This document shows positions 1-9,822 of a stretch of 64,000 nucleotides of DNA, in pieces. Made by a program: the position numbers and the translations under genes. The stretch is from Pseudomonadota bacterium (lineage in GTDB: Bacteria > Pseudomonadota > Gammaproteobacteria > Burkholderiales > Burkholderiaceae_C). The notes beneath the pieces were generated by a model. The model searched no databases, was not told the DNA's origin, and saw nothing but the letters and a program-made list of their open reading frames with translations. Where the stretch lies: positions 1-64,000 of the forward strand of contig JAUNTQ010000006.1 in assembly GCA_030538605.1 (NCBI GenBank), written 5' to 3'. Position 1 is the first letter of the stretch. Each line of letters starts with the position of its first letter.

Positions 1-917
1 CCACGGCCACCAAGGAAGACGACTGGATCGACCAGCTCTTCATCGCCAACACGCATGACTACATCCTGTGCTTTTCCAACCGCGGGCGGCTGTACTGGCT
101 CAAGGTGTGGGAAGTGCCCTCGGGCTCGCGTGGCTCGCGCGGGCGGCCCATCGTCAACATGTTCCCGCTGCAGGAAGGCGAGAAGATCAACGTCATCCTG
201 CCGCTCACGGGCGACAACCGCAGCTTTCCTGCCGACCACTACATCTTCATGTCCACCGCTGGCGGCACCGTGAAGAAGACGGCGCTGACCGAGTTCAGCA
301 ACCCGCGCAAGATCGGCATCATTGCCATCAAGCTGGACGAGGGCGATCAACTCATCGGCGCAGCCGTCACCGACGGAAAACACGACGTGATGCTGTTTTC
401 CGACGGTGGCAAAGCCGTGCGCTTCGACGAAAACGACGTGCGCGCCCTGGGCCGCGACACGCGCGGCGTGCGCGGCATGCAGCTCGAAGACGGCCAAAGC
501 GTCATCGCCCTGCTGGTTGCCCCCGGCGAAGCCAGCGCCCATGATGCGGAACCATTGGCGCGCAGCAGTGTCCTAACCGCCACCCAGAACGGTTACGGAA
601 AGCGAACCCACATTACCGAATACACACGCCATGGTCGTGGAACCAAGGGCATGATCGCCATCCAGCAGAGCGAGCGCAACGGCAAGGTCGTGGCAGCCAC
701 GCTGGTCAGCCCCGACGACGACATCATGCTCATCACCGACAAGGGCGTGCTGGTGCGCACCCGCGTATCCGAAATCCGCGAAATGGGCCGCGCCACGCAG
801 GGCGTGACCCTGATCGCCCTGGACGACGGCGCGCAACTCAGCGGCCTGCAGCGCATCGTCGAAAACGATGCCCAGGACAACGGCGATACCGACACCCCTG
901 AACAACCCCAGGCATAA
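1..917 (+). CDS. gyrA: DNA gyrase subunit A, C-terminal part (5' end outside window)
   Basis: Type II topoisomerase subunit that, with GyrB, introduces negative supercoils. Only the last 304 codons are in the window; the first complete codon starts at position 3 and the gene ends with TAA at 915-917. The visible part is the C-terminal beta-pinwheel that wraps DNA: repeated blades with signatures such as RGSRGRPIVNMFPL, KIGIIAIKLDEGD, VMLFSDGGKAVRF, RGTKGMIAI and IMLITDKGVLVR. The tail is acidic and ends in DTPEQPQA, as is common in proteobacterial GyrA. The catalytic Tyr and GyrA box lie upstream of the window. The next gene starts 3 bases later. Confidence 0.95.
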   Translation, partial: TATKEDDWIDQLFIANTHDYILCFSNRGRLYWLKVWEVPSGSRGSRGRPIVNMFPLQEGEKINVILPLTGDNRSFPADHYIFMSTAGGTVKKTALTEFSNPRKIGIIAIKLDEGDQLIGAAVTDGKHDVMLFSDGGKAVRFDENDVRALGRDTRGVRGMQLEDGQSVIALLVAPGEASAHDAEPLARSSVLTATQNGYGKRTHITEYTRHGRGTKGMIAIQQSERNGKVVAATLVSPDDDIMLITDKGVLVRTRVSEIREMGRATQGVTLIALDDGAQLSGLQRIVENDAQDNGDTDTPEQPQA

Positions 918-920
918 CCA

Positions 921-1511
921 ATGGAGCAACCTTTGAAAGCCACCTTCTCGAAACTCCCTGTAGCTCTTTTTTTCGTAGCTGCTTGCGCAGTATCTACGGG
1001 CGCTATTGCCCAAAATGATGCCAAACGCACACTGGCCGTCAAGCTCGCGCAGATGCAGCAGAAGGCCGACGGCCCCGACATGGCCGCCCAGCTCACCGCC
1101 AGCGCCGTGCAGCCGTTGATCGCCGGCTGGTCGCAGCGCCTCGATGAAACCGTGCCGCCCGCCAGGCAGAAAGACGTGCGCGACAAGCTGGACGTGGAGC
1201 TGAAGAAGTTCGCCGACAGCACGCACAAGACCGTCGAGGCGCAGACAGCCAAGTCCGCCGAGGCAGCGCTGGTGCCCGTCTTCATGGAAAAGCTCAGCGA
1301 GGAAGAGCTGAAAACCATCATCGCCTACCTCGAATCGCCCGCCAGCGCCAAATTCCAGGCGCTCGGCGGCGAGGCGGCCAACGCCTGGGCCCAGCGCATC
1401 ATCGAAGCCACCAAGCCTGCGGTCGAGAGCGGCGCCAAGACCTTCGAAGCCTCGGCCAACCGCATCGTGACATCGGCTGCCGGCAGTGCGCCCGCGCCGG
1501 CCAAGAAATAA
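921..1511 (+). CDS. DUF2059 domain exported protein
   Basis: 196 residues. An N-terminal signal peptide (hydrophobic stretch PVALFFVAACAVSTGAIAQ, likely cut after AIAQ) is followed by a helical DUF2059-type domain with the typical LSEEELKTIIAYLESPASAKF segment; this family is periplasmic and of unknown function. A second possible start is TTG at 933, which has GGAG just upstream and gives MKATFSKLP, a more usual signal-peptide beginning. The signal peptide is encoded by an AT-rich patch (about 962-1012) that resembles the dispersed repeats of this window rather than the GC-rich body of the gene. It begins 3 bases after gyrA and is followed by a strong terminator. Confidence 0.8.
   Translation: MEQPLKATFSKLPVALFFVAACAVSTGAIAQNDAKRTLAVKLAQMQQKADGPDMAAQLTASAVQPLIAGWSQRLDETVPPARQKDVRDKLDVELKKFADSTHKTVEAQTAKSAEAALVPVFMEKLSEEELKTIIAYLESPASAKFQALGGEAANAWAQRIIEATKPAVESGAKTFEASANRIVTSAAGSAPAPAKK
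962..1012 (+). repeat. AT-rich repeat-like patch inside the DUF2059 signal-peptide codons
   Basis: AT-rich tract within a GC-rich gene. It contains AGCTGCTTGCGC, the same core as the arms of the intergenic palindromes at 9728-9799, 38305-38382 and 60406-60481. It is in frame and encodes the hydrophobic core of the signal peptide. That it derives from the repeat is inferred from shared words and base composition. Confidence 0.45.
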
Positions 1512-1537
1512 GTCAAAATCGACCGTTGCCCTTTCAG

Positions 1538-1569
1538 GCGCCGACCCCATGGGTCGGCGCTGCTGTTTT
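1538..1569 (+). terminator. Rho-independent terminator after the DUF2059 gene
   Basis: Perfect 10-bp stem GCGCCGACCC / GGGTCGGCGC with a 3-base CAT loop, followed by TGCTGTTTT. It lies between the DUF2059 stop and pheA and should separate gyrA/DUF2059 transcription from the aromatic gene cluster. Confidence 0.75.
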
Positions 1570-1586
1570 AACGCGACCTTTCCCGC

Positions 1587-2693
1587 ATGAGCCAAACCCC
1601 CATCCAGTCCGAGGCGCTGGCCCGGATGCGCCAGCAGATCGACAGCCTGGACGCACAGCTGCTCACGCTGCTCAATCAGCGTGCCAAGGTGGCCGAAGAG
1701 GTGGGGGAGCTCAAACGCCAGGAAGGCACGCCCTTTTTCCGCCCCGATCGCGTGGCGCAGGTCATCGCCAAGGTGCAGGCCAGCAACCCCGGCCCCCTGC
1801 TCAACCAGCACGTGGCCGCCATCTGGCGCGAAATCATGTCGGCCTGCCTGGCCTTGGAAGTGCCGCAGCGCGTGGCCGTGCTCGGGCCGCAAGGCACCTT
1901 CTGCGAGCAAGCCGCCATCGAGTTCTTCGGCAGCGCCGCCAACCTGATCTACTGCAACAGCTTCGACGAGGTGTTTCACGCCACGGCGGCCGGCACCTCG
2001 CAGTTCGGCGTGGTGGGCATGGAGAACTCCACCGAAGGCGTGGTGGCGCGCTCGTTCGATTTGTTCCTGCACTCGCCCGCGCAGGTGGTGGGCGAGGTCA
2101 GCATGCTGGTGCGCCACAACCTGCTGCGCCAGACGAACAACCTGGCAGGCATCGAGGTGGTCATGGCCCACCCCCAAGCGCTGATGCAGTGCCAGAACTG
2201 GCTGAACGAGCACCTGCCGCATGCCGAACGCCGCGCCGTGGCCAGCAATGCCGAAGGCGCGCGCCTGGCGGCCACCCACCCCGCATGGGCGGGGCTGGCC
2301 AGCGAGCGCGCCGCCGCGCAGTTCGGCCTGCACATCGTGGCCCATGCCATTCAGGACGAGGCTACCAACCGCACGCGCTTTGCCGTCATCTGCCTGCCGC
2401 AAACCCTGGCCATGCCGGCTGCCACCGGGCGCGACTGCACCAGCCTCGTGCTGTCGGTGCCCAACAAGCCCGGCTCGGTACATGACATGCTCACCCCGCT
2501 GAAAAAGCATGGCGTTTCGATGACGCGCTTCGAATCGCGCCCCGCCAAGTCGGGCAAATGGGAATACTATTTCTACATCGACTTGCAAGGCCACCCGAGC
2601 GAGCCCCATGTGGCCGCGGCGCTGGACGAATTGCAAGCCTATTGCGCCTTCTACAAAATGCTGGGCGCCTACCCTCTGGCAAAAGATGTTTGA
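1587..2693 (+). CDS. pheA: Bifunctional chorismate mutase / prephenate dehydratase (P-protein)
   Basis: Cytosolic enzyme that turns chorismate into prephenate and then phenylpyruvate for phenylalanine synthesis. 368 residues, usual length. Domains in order: AroQ-type chorismate mutase (about 8-92, with MRQQIDSLDAQLLTLLNQRA), prephenate dehydratase (about 95-275, starting VAVLGPQGTFCEQAA and containing GVVGMENSTEG), and a C-terminal ACT regulatory domain (about 285-365) with the phenylalanine-binding ESRP motif (FESRPAKSG). Its stop overlaps the tyrA start by 8 bases, so the two are probably translationally coupled. In many relatives serC lies just upstream; here it is absent. Confidence 0.96.
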   Translation: MSQTPIQSEALARMRQQIDSLDAQLLTLLNQRAKVAEEVGELKRQEGTPFFRPDRVAQVIAKVQASNPGPLLNQHVAAIWREIMSACLALEVPQRVAVLGPQGTFCEQAAIEFFGSAANLIYCNSFDEVFHATAAGTSQFGVVGMENSTEGVVARSFDLFLHSPAQVVGEVSMLVRHNLLRQTNNLAGIEVVMAHPQALMQCQNWLNEHLPHAERRAVASNAEGARLAATHPAWAGLASERAAAQFGLHIVAHAIQDEATNRTRFAVICLPQTLAMPAATGRDCTSLVLSVPNKPGSVHDMLTPLKKHGVSMTRFESRPAKSGKWEYYFYIDLQGHPSEPHVAAALDELQAYCAFYKMLGAYPLAKDV

Positions 2694-3558
2694 ACAACTG
2701 GGACTGATCGGCTGCGGCCTGATGGGCGGCTCCTTTGCCCTGGCCGCCAAGCGCGCGGGCCTGGTGCGGCGCGTGGTGGGCTACAGCAAGTCGCCCTCCA
2801 CCACGGCGCGCGCCTTGCAACTGGGCGTGATCGACGTGGAAGCGCCGTCGGCCCTGCTGGCCGTCTCGGGGGCCGACCTGGTTTTGCTGGCCGTGCCGGT
2901 AGCCAACACCGAAAACACGCTCAAGGCCATCCGCCACCTCGTCAACCCCGGCATGCTCATCATGGACGTGGGCTCCACCAAGCGCGACGTGGTCGATGCC
3001 GCGCGCCGCGTGCTCAAGCACGACGTGGGCGTGTTCGTGCCCGCCCACCCCATCACGGGGCGTGAAGTATCTGGCGTGGAAAACGCCGATCCCGGCCTTT
3101 ATGCAGGCCGCCAGGTCATCCTCACGCCCATCGAGCGCACGCTCACCGCCAAGATCGACCGCGCCACCGCGCTGTGGCGCGCGCTGGGCAGCGAAGTGCT
3201 CAGCATGTCGCCCGAAGCGCACGACGCGGCCTTTGCCGCCGTCAGCCACCTGCCTCACCTGATCGCCTTTGCACTCATGAACGGCATCACCGAGCAGCCA
3301 AACGGCAAGGACTTTCTCTCGCTGGCCGGCCCCGGCTTCCGCGATTTTTCGCGCATCGCTGCCAGCGACCCTCAGATGTGGCGCGACGTGCTCATCGCCA
3401 ATCGCGAGGAATTGGCCCGCCAGACGGCCCATTTCCAGGCGGCACTGGCCGAGCTGGAACACCTGATCGCCAGCGGCCAGACCGATGAGTTGGAGCGCCT
3501 CATCAACCGCGCCAGCCATGCCCGGGCCAACTGGCGCCTTGCTGCCGGCGCGCGCTGA
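2686..3558 (+). CDS. tyrA: Prephenate dehydrogenase
   Basis: NAD(P)-dependent oxidative decarboxylation of prephenate to 4-hydroxyphenylpyruvate in tyrosine synthesis. 290 residues. The N-terminal Rossmann fold has [15 protein letters not shown], followed by [27 protein letters not shown] (catalytic His region) and an all-helical C-terminal domain with [11 protein letters not shown] and [15 protein letters not shown]. The ATG at 2686 is chosen because it puts the glycine-rich loop at the usual distance from the N-terminus; the frame is open further upstream but there it lies inside pheA. It overlaps pheA by 8 bases and is followed after 17 bases by aroA-cmk. Confidence 0.94.
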   Translation: MFEQLGLIGCGLMGGSFALAAKRAGLVRRVVGYSKSPSTTARALQLGVIDVEAPSALLAVSGADLVLLAVPVANTENTLKAIRHLVNPGMLIMDVGSTKRDVVDAARRVLKHDVGVFVPAHPITGREVSGVENADPGLYAGRQVILTPIERTLTAKIDRATALWRALGSEVLSMSPEAHDAAFAAVSHLPHLIAFALMNGITEQPNGKDFLSLAGPGFRDFSRIAASDPQMWRDVLIANREELARQTAHFQAALAELEHLIASGQTDELERLINRASHARANWRLAAGAR

Positions 3559-3575
3559 CGGCAGCCTCTCGCTCC

Positions 3576-5567
3576 GTGTTCGACACCGCCTTTCTCGACA
3601 TCCCTGCCCTGCGTGCGGTGCATGGCCGTGTGCGCCTGCCTGGCTCCAAGAGCATTTCCAACCGCGTGCTGCTGCTGGCCGCCCTGTGCGAAGGCCGCAC
3701 CGTGGTGCACGACCTGCTCGACTCCGACGACACGCGCGTGATGCTGAAAGCACTGCGCCAACTCGGCTGCGGCGTGGCAGTCGACGGCACCACCGCCGTC
3801 ATCGACGGCCTGGGCCAGCGCCCGCGCGCGCCTGCCGCCGAGCTGTTTCTCGGCAACGCGGGCACGGCCATGCGCCCGCTCACCGCGGCCCTCGCCGTGC
3901 TGGGCGGCGACTATGGCCTGAGCGGCATCCCCCGCATGCATGAGCGCCCCATTGGCGACCTGGTCGATGCCTTGCGTGCGCTGGGTTGCCGCGTCGATTA
4001 CACGGGCAACGACGGCTTTCCCCCCTTGCGCATTGGCCAGCCCGCGCTGCGGCTGAACGCGCCCATCCCCGTGCGTGGCGATGTGTCCAGCCAGTTCCTC
4101 ACCGCCCTGCTCATGGCGCTGCCCCTGGCGGCCCGCACGCAAGACGTGGTGATCGAGGTGGTGGGCGAGCTCATCTCCAAGCCCTACATCGACATCACCT
4201 TGCAGCTGCTGGCCCGCTTTGGCGTTGCCGTGCAGCGCGAGGGCTGGGCGCGTTTCGTCATCCCTGCGGGCAGCCGCTACCAATCGCCCGGCGACATATA
4301 CGTCGAGGCCGATGCATCGTCTGCTAGCTATTTTATAGCTTTTGGCGCTTTATCCGTAAGCGAAAACGGCCAAAATGGCTTGAAAATCGAAGGCGTGGGC
4401 GAGCAGTCCATCCAGGGCGACATCCGCTTCGTCGATGCCGCACGGCAGATGGGCGCGCACATCGAAAGCGGCCCCAACTGGCTGCACGTGCAGCGCGGCA
4501 CCTGGCCGCTCAAGGCCATTGATCTGGACGGCAACCACATCCCCGACGCCGCCATGACCCTGGCCATGATGGCGCTGTACGCCGACGGCCCCAGCACCTT
4601 GCGCAACATCGCGTCATGGCGCGTCAAGGAAACCGACCGCATCGCCGCCATGACGGCCGAGCTGCGCAAGCTGGGCGCAGAGGTGCAGGAAGGGCCGGAC
4701 TTCATCCGCATCACCCCGCCCGTCACGTGGCAAGCCGCATCGCTGCACACCTACGACGACCACCGCATGGCCATGTGCGGCTCGCTCGCGGCCTTCAACC
4801 CCGCTGGCCTGCCGATGCGCATCGAAGACCCGCGCTGCGTGGCCAAGACCTTCCCCGATTACTTTGAAACGCTGTTCGCCATCGCCGACACCGCCGCCCC
4901 CGTGCCCGTGATCTGCGTGGACGGCCCCACGGCCTCGGGCAAAGGCACGCTGGCCGCCGAAGTGGCGCGCCGCCTGGGCTACCACTTTCTGGATTCCGGC
5001 GCGCTCTACCGCCTCACCGGCCTGGCCACGCGCCGCGCCGGCCTGGCGCCCGAGCCTGTGCACGAAGCCGCCATTGCCGCGCTGGCGCGCACGCTGCCCG
5101 TGCGCTTCGAGGGCAGCCAGATTTGGCTGGGTGGCGAAGAGGTCAGCGACGCCATCCGCACCGAGGCCGCCGGCATGGACGCCTCGCGCGTGTCCGCCCT
5201 GCCCCTGGTGCGCGAAGCCCTGCTCGATCTGCAACGCGCGCAAGCCCGCCTGCCCGGCCTGGTGGCCGATGGGCGCGACATGGGCACCGTCATCTTCCCG
5301 GATGCGCCGCTCAAGGTTTTTCTCACTGCCAGCGCCGCCACACGGGCCGAGCGGCGGCATAAGCAATTGATTTCCAAGGGCATTGCTGCTAGCATCGACG
5401 CCCTTCGCGCCGACTTGGAGGCACGCGACGCACGGGATCAAACCCGCGCTGCCGCCCCCTTGAAGCCCGCGCAAGACGCCCTGCCGCTGGACAACTCGCA
5501 GCTGTCCATCGAGCAATCGGTGGAGCAGGTGCTCGACTGGTGGCAGGCACGGCAGCCATTTGCCTGA
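3576..5567 (+). CDS. aroA-cmk: Fused 3-phosphoshikimate 1-carboxyvinyltransferase / cytidylate kinase
   Basis: 663 residues with a GTG start. Residues 1 to about 437 are EPSP synthase (shikimate pathway): [54 protein letters not shown] and DDHRMAMC. Residues about 443-663 are CMP kinase with P-loop [17 protein letters not shown] and [13 protein letters not shown]. The two are normally separate neighbours; here the stop between them is lost, a fusion I recall from Comamonadaceae. The aroA part holds an AT-rich insert after DASSASYF (see 4328-4388) that lengthens a loop by about five residues against the usual family pattern. Precedes rpsA, as usual for cmk. Confidence 0.95.
   Translation: MFDTAFLDIPALRAVHGRVRLPGSKSISNRVLLLAALCEGRTVVHDLLDSDDTRVMLKALRQLGCGVAVDGTTAVIDGLGQRPRAPAAELFLGNAGTAMRPLTAALAVLGGDYGLSGIPRMHERPIGDLVDALRALGCRVDYTGNDGFPPLRIGQPALRLNAPIPVRGDVSSQFLTALLMALPLAARTQDVVIEVVGELISKPYIDITLQLLARFGVAVQREGWARFVIPAGSRYQSPGDIYVEADASSASYFIAFGALSVSENGQNGLKIEGVGEQSIQGDIRFVDAARQMGAHIESGPNWLHVQRGTWPLKAIDLDGNHIPDAAMTLAMMALYADGPSTLRNIASWRVKETDRIAAMTAELRKLGAEVQEGPDFIRITPPVTWQAASLHTYDDHRMAMCGSLAAFNPAGLPMRIEDPRCVAKTFPDYFETLFAIADTAAPVPVICVDGPTASGKGTLAAEVARRLGYHFLDSGALYRLTGLATRRAGLAPEPVHEAAIAALARTLPVRFEGSQIWLGGEEVSDAIRTEAAGMDASRVSALPLVREALLDLQRAQARLPGLVADGRDMGTVIFPDAPLKVFLTASAATRAERRHKQLISKGIAASIDALRADLEARDARDQTRAAAPLKPAQDALPLDNSQLSIEQSVEQVLDWWQARQPFA
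4328..4388 (+). repeat. Dispersed AT-rich repeat copy inside aroA
   Basis: AT-rich tract in a GC-rich gene with the blocks CTATTTTATAGCT, GCGCTTTAT and GGCTTGAAA. The same blocks in the same order occur at 52143-52192 at the ccmH start (CTATAAAAATAGCT, GCGCTTTAT, GGCTTGAAA) and in weaker form at 46371-46413. Here it is read in frame as [18 protein letters not shown]. Confidence 0.6.
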
Positions 5568-5802
5568 GGACGCCAACACCGTCCTTCTGGCCTGGCACCA
5601 CATCCGGTGTGCCGCCTTGCGGCGCGCCGGTTTTTTTCGTCCACCCTTGGCTTGCCCTTCGCGCCGCACGCGCACCGAGCCGGGTGGTTGTTCAACACCA
5701 ACCCCTGCGGGCATCACCCGCCACCCACCAGCGCAACCAGCCGTTCAAACGACAGCCATCCTGCCGTCGTGCATCCTGCGTTTGCGTTTTAGGAACCCTT
5801 TC

Positions 5803-7482
<1,680 letters not shown>

Positions 7483-7611
7483 GGCCCACCCCCGAAGCGC
7501 CTTCGGCGCCTCCCCCTCAAGGGGGCGCACCCAGTGGCCGGGCCAAGCCCGCTCCACGGGTGCCCCCGAAAGGCGATGGCGCCCACGGCGTGCCGGTGAC
7601 CTGCACCTCGC

Positions 7612-7938
7612 ATGACCCGTTCCGATCTCGTCGAACTGCTGGCCGAGCGTTTTGGCCAGCTCACGCACAAGGACGCCGACGCGGCCGTCAAGACCATGCT
7701 TGACGCCATGAGCGACGCGCTGGTGCGCGGCCACCGCATCGAGATCCGCGGCTTCGGCAGCTTCTCCATCAACCGGCGTCCGCCGCGCATGGGGCGCAAC
7801 CCGCGCACCGGCGAGGCCGTGCACATTCCCGAGCGGCGCGTGCCCCACTTCAAGCCGGGCAAGGCCCTGCGCGAGGCGGTGGGCGCGCAGGCCACCGACG
7901 AGGCGCCCACGCCACGCGGCTCGCTAGAATCGCCGTGA
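7612..7938 (+). CDS. ihfB: Integration host factor subunit beta
   Basis: 108-residue HU/IHF-family DNA-bending protein, heterodimer partner of IHF-alpha. The N-terminal helices [14 protein letters not shown] are followed by the signature [14 protein letters not shown] and the DNA-intercalating beta-arm [22 protein letters not shown]. The C-terminal tail (about 15 residues, Ala/Thr rich) is slightly longer than in E. coli. It follows rpsA, the usual order. The 129-base gap before it contains the hairpin-rich stretch GAAGCGCCTTCGGCGC plus CCCCCTCAAGGGGG, which may act as an rpsA terminator or attenuator. Confidence 0.96.
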   Translation: MTRSDLVELLAERFGQLTHKDADAAVKTMLDAMSDALVRGHRIEIRGFGSFSINRRPPRMGRNPRTGEAVHIPERRVPHFKPGKALREAVGAQATDEAPTPRGSLESP

Positions 7939-7954
7939 CCCCCACGGACGGTGC

Positions 7955-8263
7955 ATGAACAAGCTCACCCGGCTGCTGAAGTGGATACTGAAGGCAGCCG
8001 TTTTTTTTGCCCTTTTCGCCTTTGCGCTGAACAACCAGCAGGACGCCACCGTGCACCTGCTGTTCGGCCACCAGTGGCGCGCGCCCATGATGCTCATCGT
8101 GCTGGCCGCCTTTGCGCTGGGGCTGGTGGTGGGCGTGCTGGGCATGCTGCCCGGCTGGTGGGCGCGGCGCAGCGCGCGCCGCCTGGGCAATGGCCAGGCA
8201 GAGGCCGACACCGCCGCCGCGCCGCTGGACCACCGCTTGCACCCGCCGCACCATGGAGCTTGA
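7955..8263 (+). CDS. lapA: LapA-family inner-membrane protein
   Basis: 102 residues with two hydrophobic segments (about 10-27 and 44-66) and a short polar tail, typical of LapA (DUF1049), a small inner-membrane protein encoded next to LapB. It starts 17 bases after ihfB, and lapB begins 11 bases before its stop, so the pair is probably translationally coupled. LapA is thought to assist lipopolysaccharide assembly control; the exact role here is inferred from the gene pair. Confidence 0.85.
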   Translation: MNKLTRLLKWILKAAVFFALFAFALNNQQDATVHLLFGHQWRAPMMLIVLAAFALGLVVGVLGMLPGWWARRSARRLGNGQAEADTAAAPLDHRLHPPHHGA

Positions 8264-9413
8264 CCTCGTCTGGATTCTGCTGGGCCTGCCCGCCGTGTTT
8301 GCGCTGGGCTGGCTGGCCTCGCGCTTTGACCTGCGCCAGCTGCGCATCGAGAACCGGCAGGCGCCCAAGGCCTATTTCAAGGGGCTGAACTACCTGCTCA
8401 ACGAGCAGCAGGACCAGGCCATCGACGCCTTCATCGAGGCAGTGCAGAAAGACCCCGACACCTCCGAGCTGCACTTCGCCCTGGGCAACCTGTTTCGCCG
8501 CCGGGGCGAGTACGAGCGCGCCGTGCGCGTACACGAGCACCTGCTCTCGCGCGCCGACCTGAGCCGCGCCGACCGCGACCGCGCGCAGCATGCGCTCTCG
8601 CTCGACTTTCTGAAAGCCGGCCTGCTCGACCGCGCCGAGGACGCGCTGCGCAAGCTCGACGGCACGCGCTACCAGGAGCAGGCCTGGCTCACCCTGCTGT
8701 CGCTGTACGAACGCGCGCGCGACTGGCCGCAGGCCGCCGAGATTGCCCAGCGCCTGCAAAACGCCCACCAGGGCGACTTTGCCGCCCGGCTGGCGCACTA
8801 CCTGTGCGAGCAGGCCGCCACCGCTCTCACCAAGCAGCAGCAGCCCGACGAAGCGCGCCGCCTGCTGGCCCAGGCCATTGCCGACGCACCCGACGCGGCG
8901 CGCCCGCGCATTCAGCTCGCCGGCATGCTGGCGGCGCAGAACGACCTGCACGGCGCCTTCGACACGCTGGCCGCGCTGGAAAAGCACGCGCCGCAGGCGC
9001 TGCCGCTGGTGGCCAGCGAGCTGGTGCGCATTGGCCAGGCCAGCGGCCAGCTCGCGCGCGCGGCGCAGCTGCTGGAGCGCAGCTACGCGGCCACCCCGGC
9101 CATCGACGTGGCCGATGCCATCGTGCAGGCGCAGGTGGCCGCGGGCACGCCCATGCGGCAGGCGCGCGAAGGCTATGTGCGGCACATGGCGCAGGAGCCT
9201 TCGCTGATCGCCGCCGCGCGCTGGCTCGGCCACGAGCCGTTTGCGCAGGAAGGCGCGCACCCGGTGGTGCAGCGCTCGGTCGAGCACGCCGCGCGCCCGC
9301 TGGCGCGCTACCGCTGCGCCGCCTGCGGCTTCGAGGCGCAGGGCTACTTCTGGCAATGCCCCGGCTGCCAGGCGTGGGAGAGCTTTCCGCCCCGGCGCAT
9401 GGAAGAGGTTTGA
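8253..9413 (+). CDS. lapB: LapB (YciM) tetratricopeptide LPS-assembly regulator
   Basis: 386 residues. An N-terminal membrane anchor (MELDLVWILLGLPAVFALGW) is followed by tandem TPR repeats from about residue 45 (YLLNEQQDQAIDAFIEAV) and a C-terminal rubredoxin-like metal site with two CxxC pairs (CAACGF and CPGC). In E. coli LapB helps FtsH degrade LpxC and so balances LPS synthesis. The start at 8253 gives the anchor directly and overlaps the lapA stop; the open frame further upstream lies inside lapA. Confidence 0.93.
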   Translation: MELDLVWILLGLPAVFALGWLASRFDLRQLRIENRQAPKAYFKGLNYLLNEQQDQAIDAFIEAVQKDPDTSELHFALGNLFRRRGEYERAVRVHEHLLSRADLSRADRDRAQHALSLDFLKAGLLDRAEDALRKLDGTRYQEQAWLTLLSLYERARDWPQAAEIAQRLQNAHQGDFAARLAHYLCEQAATALTKQQQPDEARRLLAQAIADAPDAARPRIQLAGMLAAQNDLHGAFDTLAALEKHAPQALPLVASELVRIGQASGQLARAAQLLERSYAATPAIDVADAIVQAQVAAGTPMRQAREGYVRHMAQEPSLIAAARWLGHEPFAQEGAHPVVQRSVEHAARPLARYRCAACGFEAQGYFWQCPGCQAWESFPPRRMEEV

Positions 9414-9448
9414 AAGTCCGACTTGCCAACGGGATGGCAGATCGCAGG

Positions 9449-9466
9449 GTGGGTGCTTGCACCCAC
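9449..9466. repeat. Short perfect palindrome, copy 1 of 2
   Basis: The 18-base palindrome GTGGGTGCTTGCACCCAC, also found at 17824-17841; the neighbouring bases AGGG before and GT after are shared too. It lies in the 409-base gene-free stretch between lapB and the 5-oxoprolinase gene, which otherwise holds the two larger inverted repeats listed next. Confidence 0.7.
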
Positions 9467-9606
9467 GTGAACGCTGCGGGCCGTCTCGTCCGCGTGTGAG
9501 CCAGGCACCCACCCCGCGGCTATCGGCAAAGGCTTGCGTATGCACGCATTTCGCTTTGCGTTGCGCAAGCGCTTTTTCCGACAGCCGGAACAAGCGGCCA
9601 CCTTGC

Positions 9607-9686
9607 AGGCTGGGTAGAGCCGCAGGCGAAACCCAGCGTTCTGGCGAACCGGTTTGCTGGGTTTCGCCTGCGGCTCTACCCAGCCT
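9607..9686. repeat. Large inverted repeat, GGCTGGGTAGAGC family, copy 1
   Basis: Perfect 31-base arms at 9607-9637 and 9656-9686 around an 18-base centre. The arms start AGGCTGGGTAGAGC. Related copies lie at 17601-17680 and 30985-31068. No coding sequence is seen in it. Convergent position between lapB (+) and the 5-oxoprolinase gene (-). Confidence 0.9.
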
Positions 9687-9727
9687 ACGGGGATGTGATA
9701 AATGCCAAGGAATCAATAAAAAAGGAT

Positions 9728-9799
9728 CTGCTTGCGTATGTTTTAAAACGTTTTCATATACTTTTATATCTGAAATTGTCTTAAAACATACGCAAGCAG
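9728..9799. repeat. AT-rich palindromic element, GCTTGCG family, copy 1 (possible bidirectional terminator)
   Basis: Perfect 19-base arms CTGCTTGCGTATGTTTTAA (9728-9746) and its complement (9781-9799), AT-rich centre. The arms extend outward into AAAAAAGGA on the left and CTCCTTTTTTT on the right, so the hairpin is followed by a U run on both strands, as in a bidirectional terminator between two convergent genes. Other copies: 17709-17786, 29215-29292, 38305-38382, 60406-60481. Confidence 0.85.
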
Positions 9800-9822
9800 C
9801 TCCTTTTTTTATTCCAACCGCT

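Noticed and set aside
2608..2685. Earlier start for tyrA
   Set aside because: The frame is open there, but the extra residues lie inside the pheA ACT domain and push the Rossmann glycine loop too far from the N-terminus.
573..2750. Very long open frame on the minus strand opposite gyrA/pheA
   Set aside because: It is antisense to well-recognised genes, is His/Gly/Arg rich and shows no family pattern; such frames are expected in GC-rich DNA. The same applies to long antisense frames at 5692-7848, 41320-43797 and 33420-35039.
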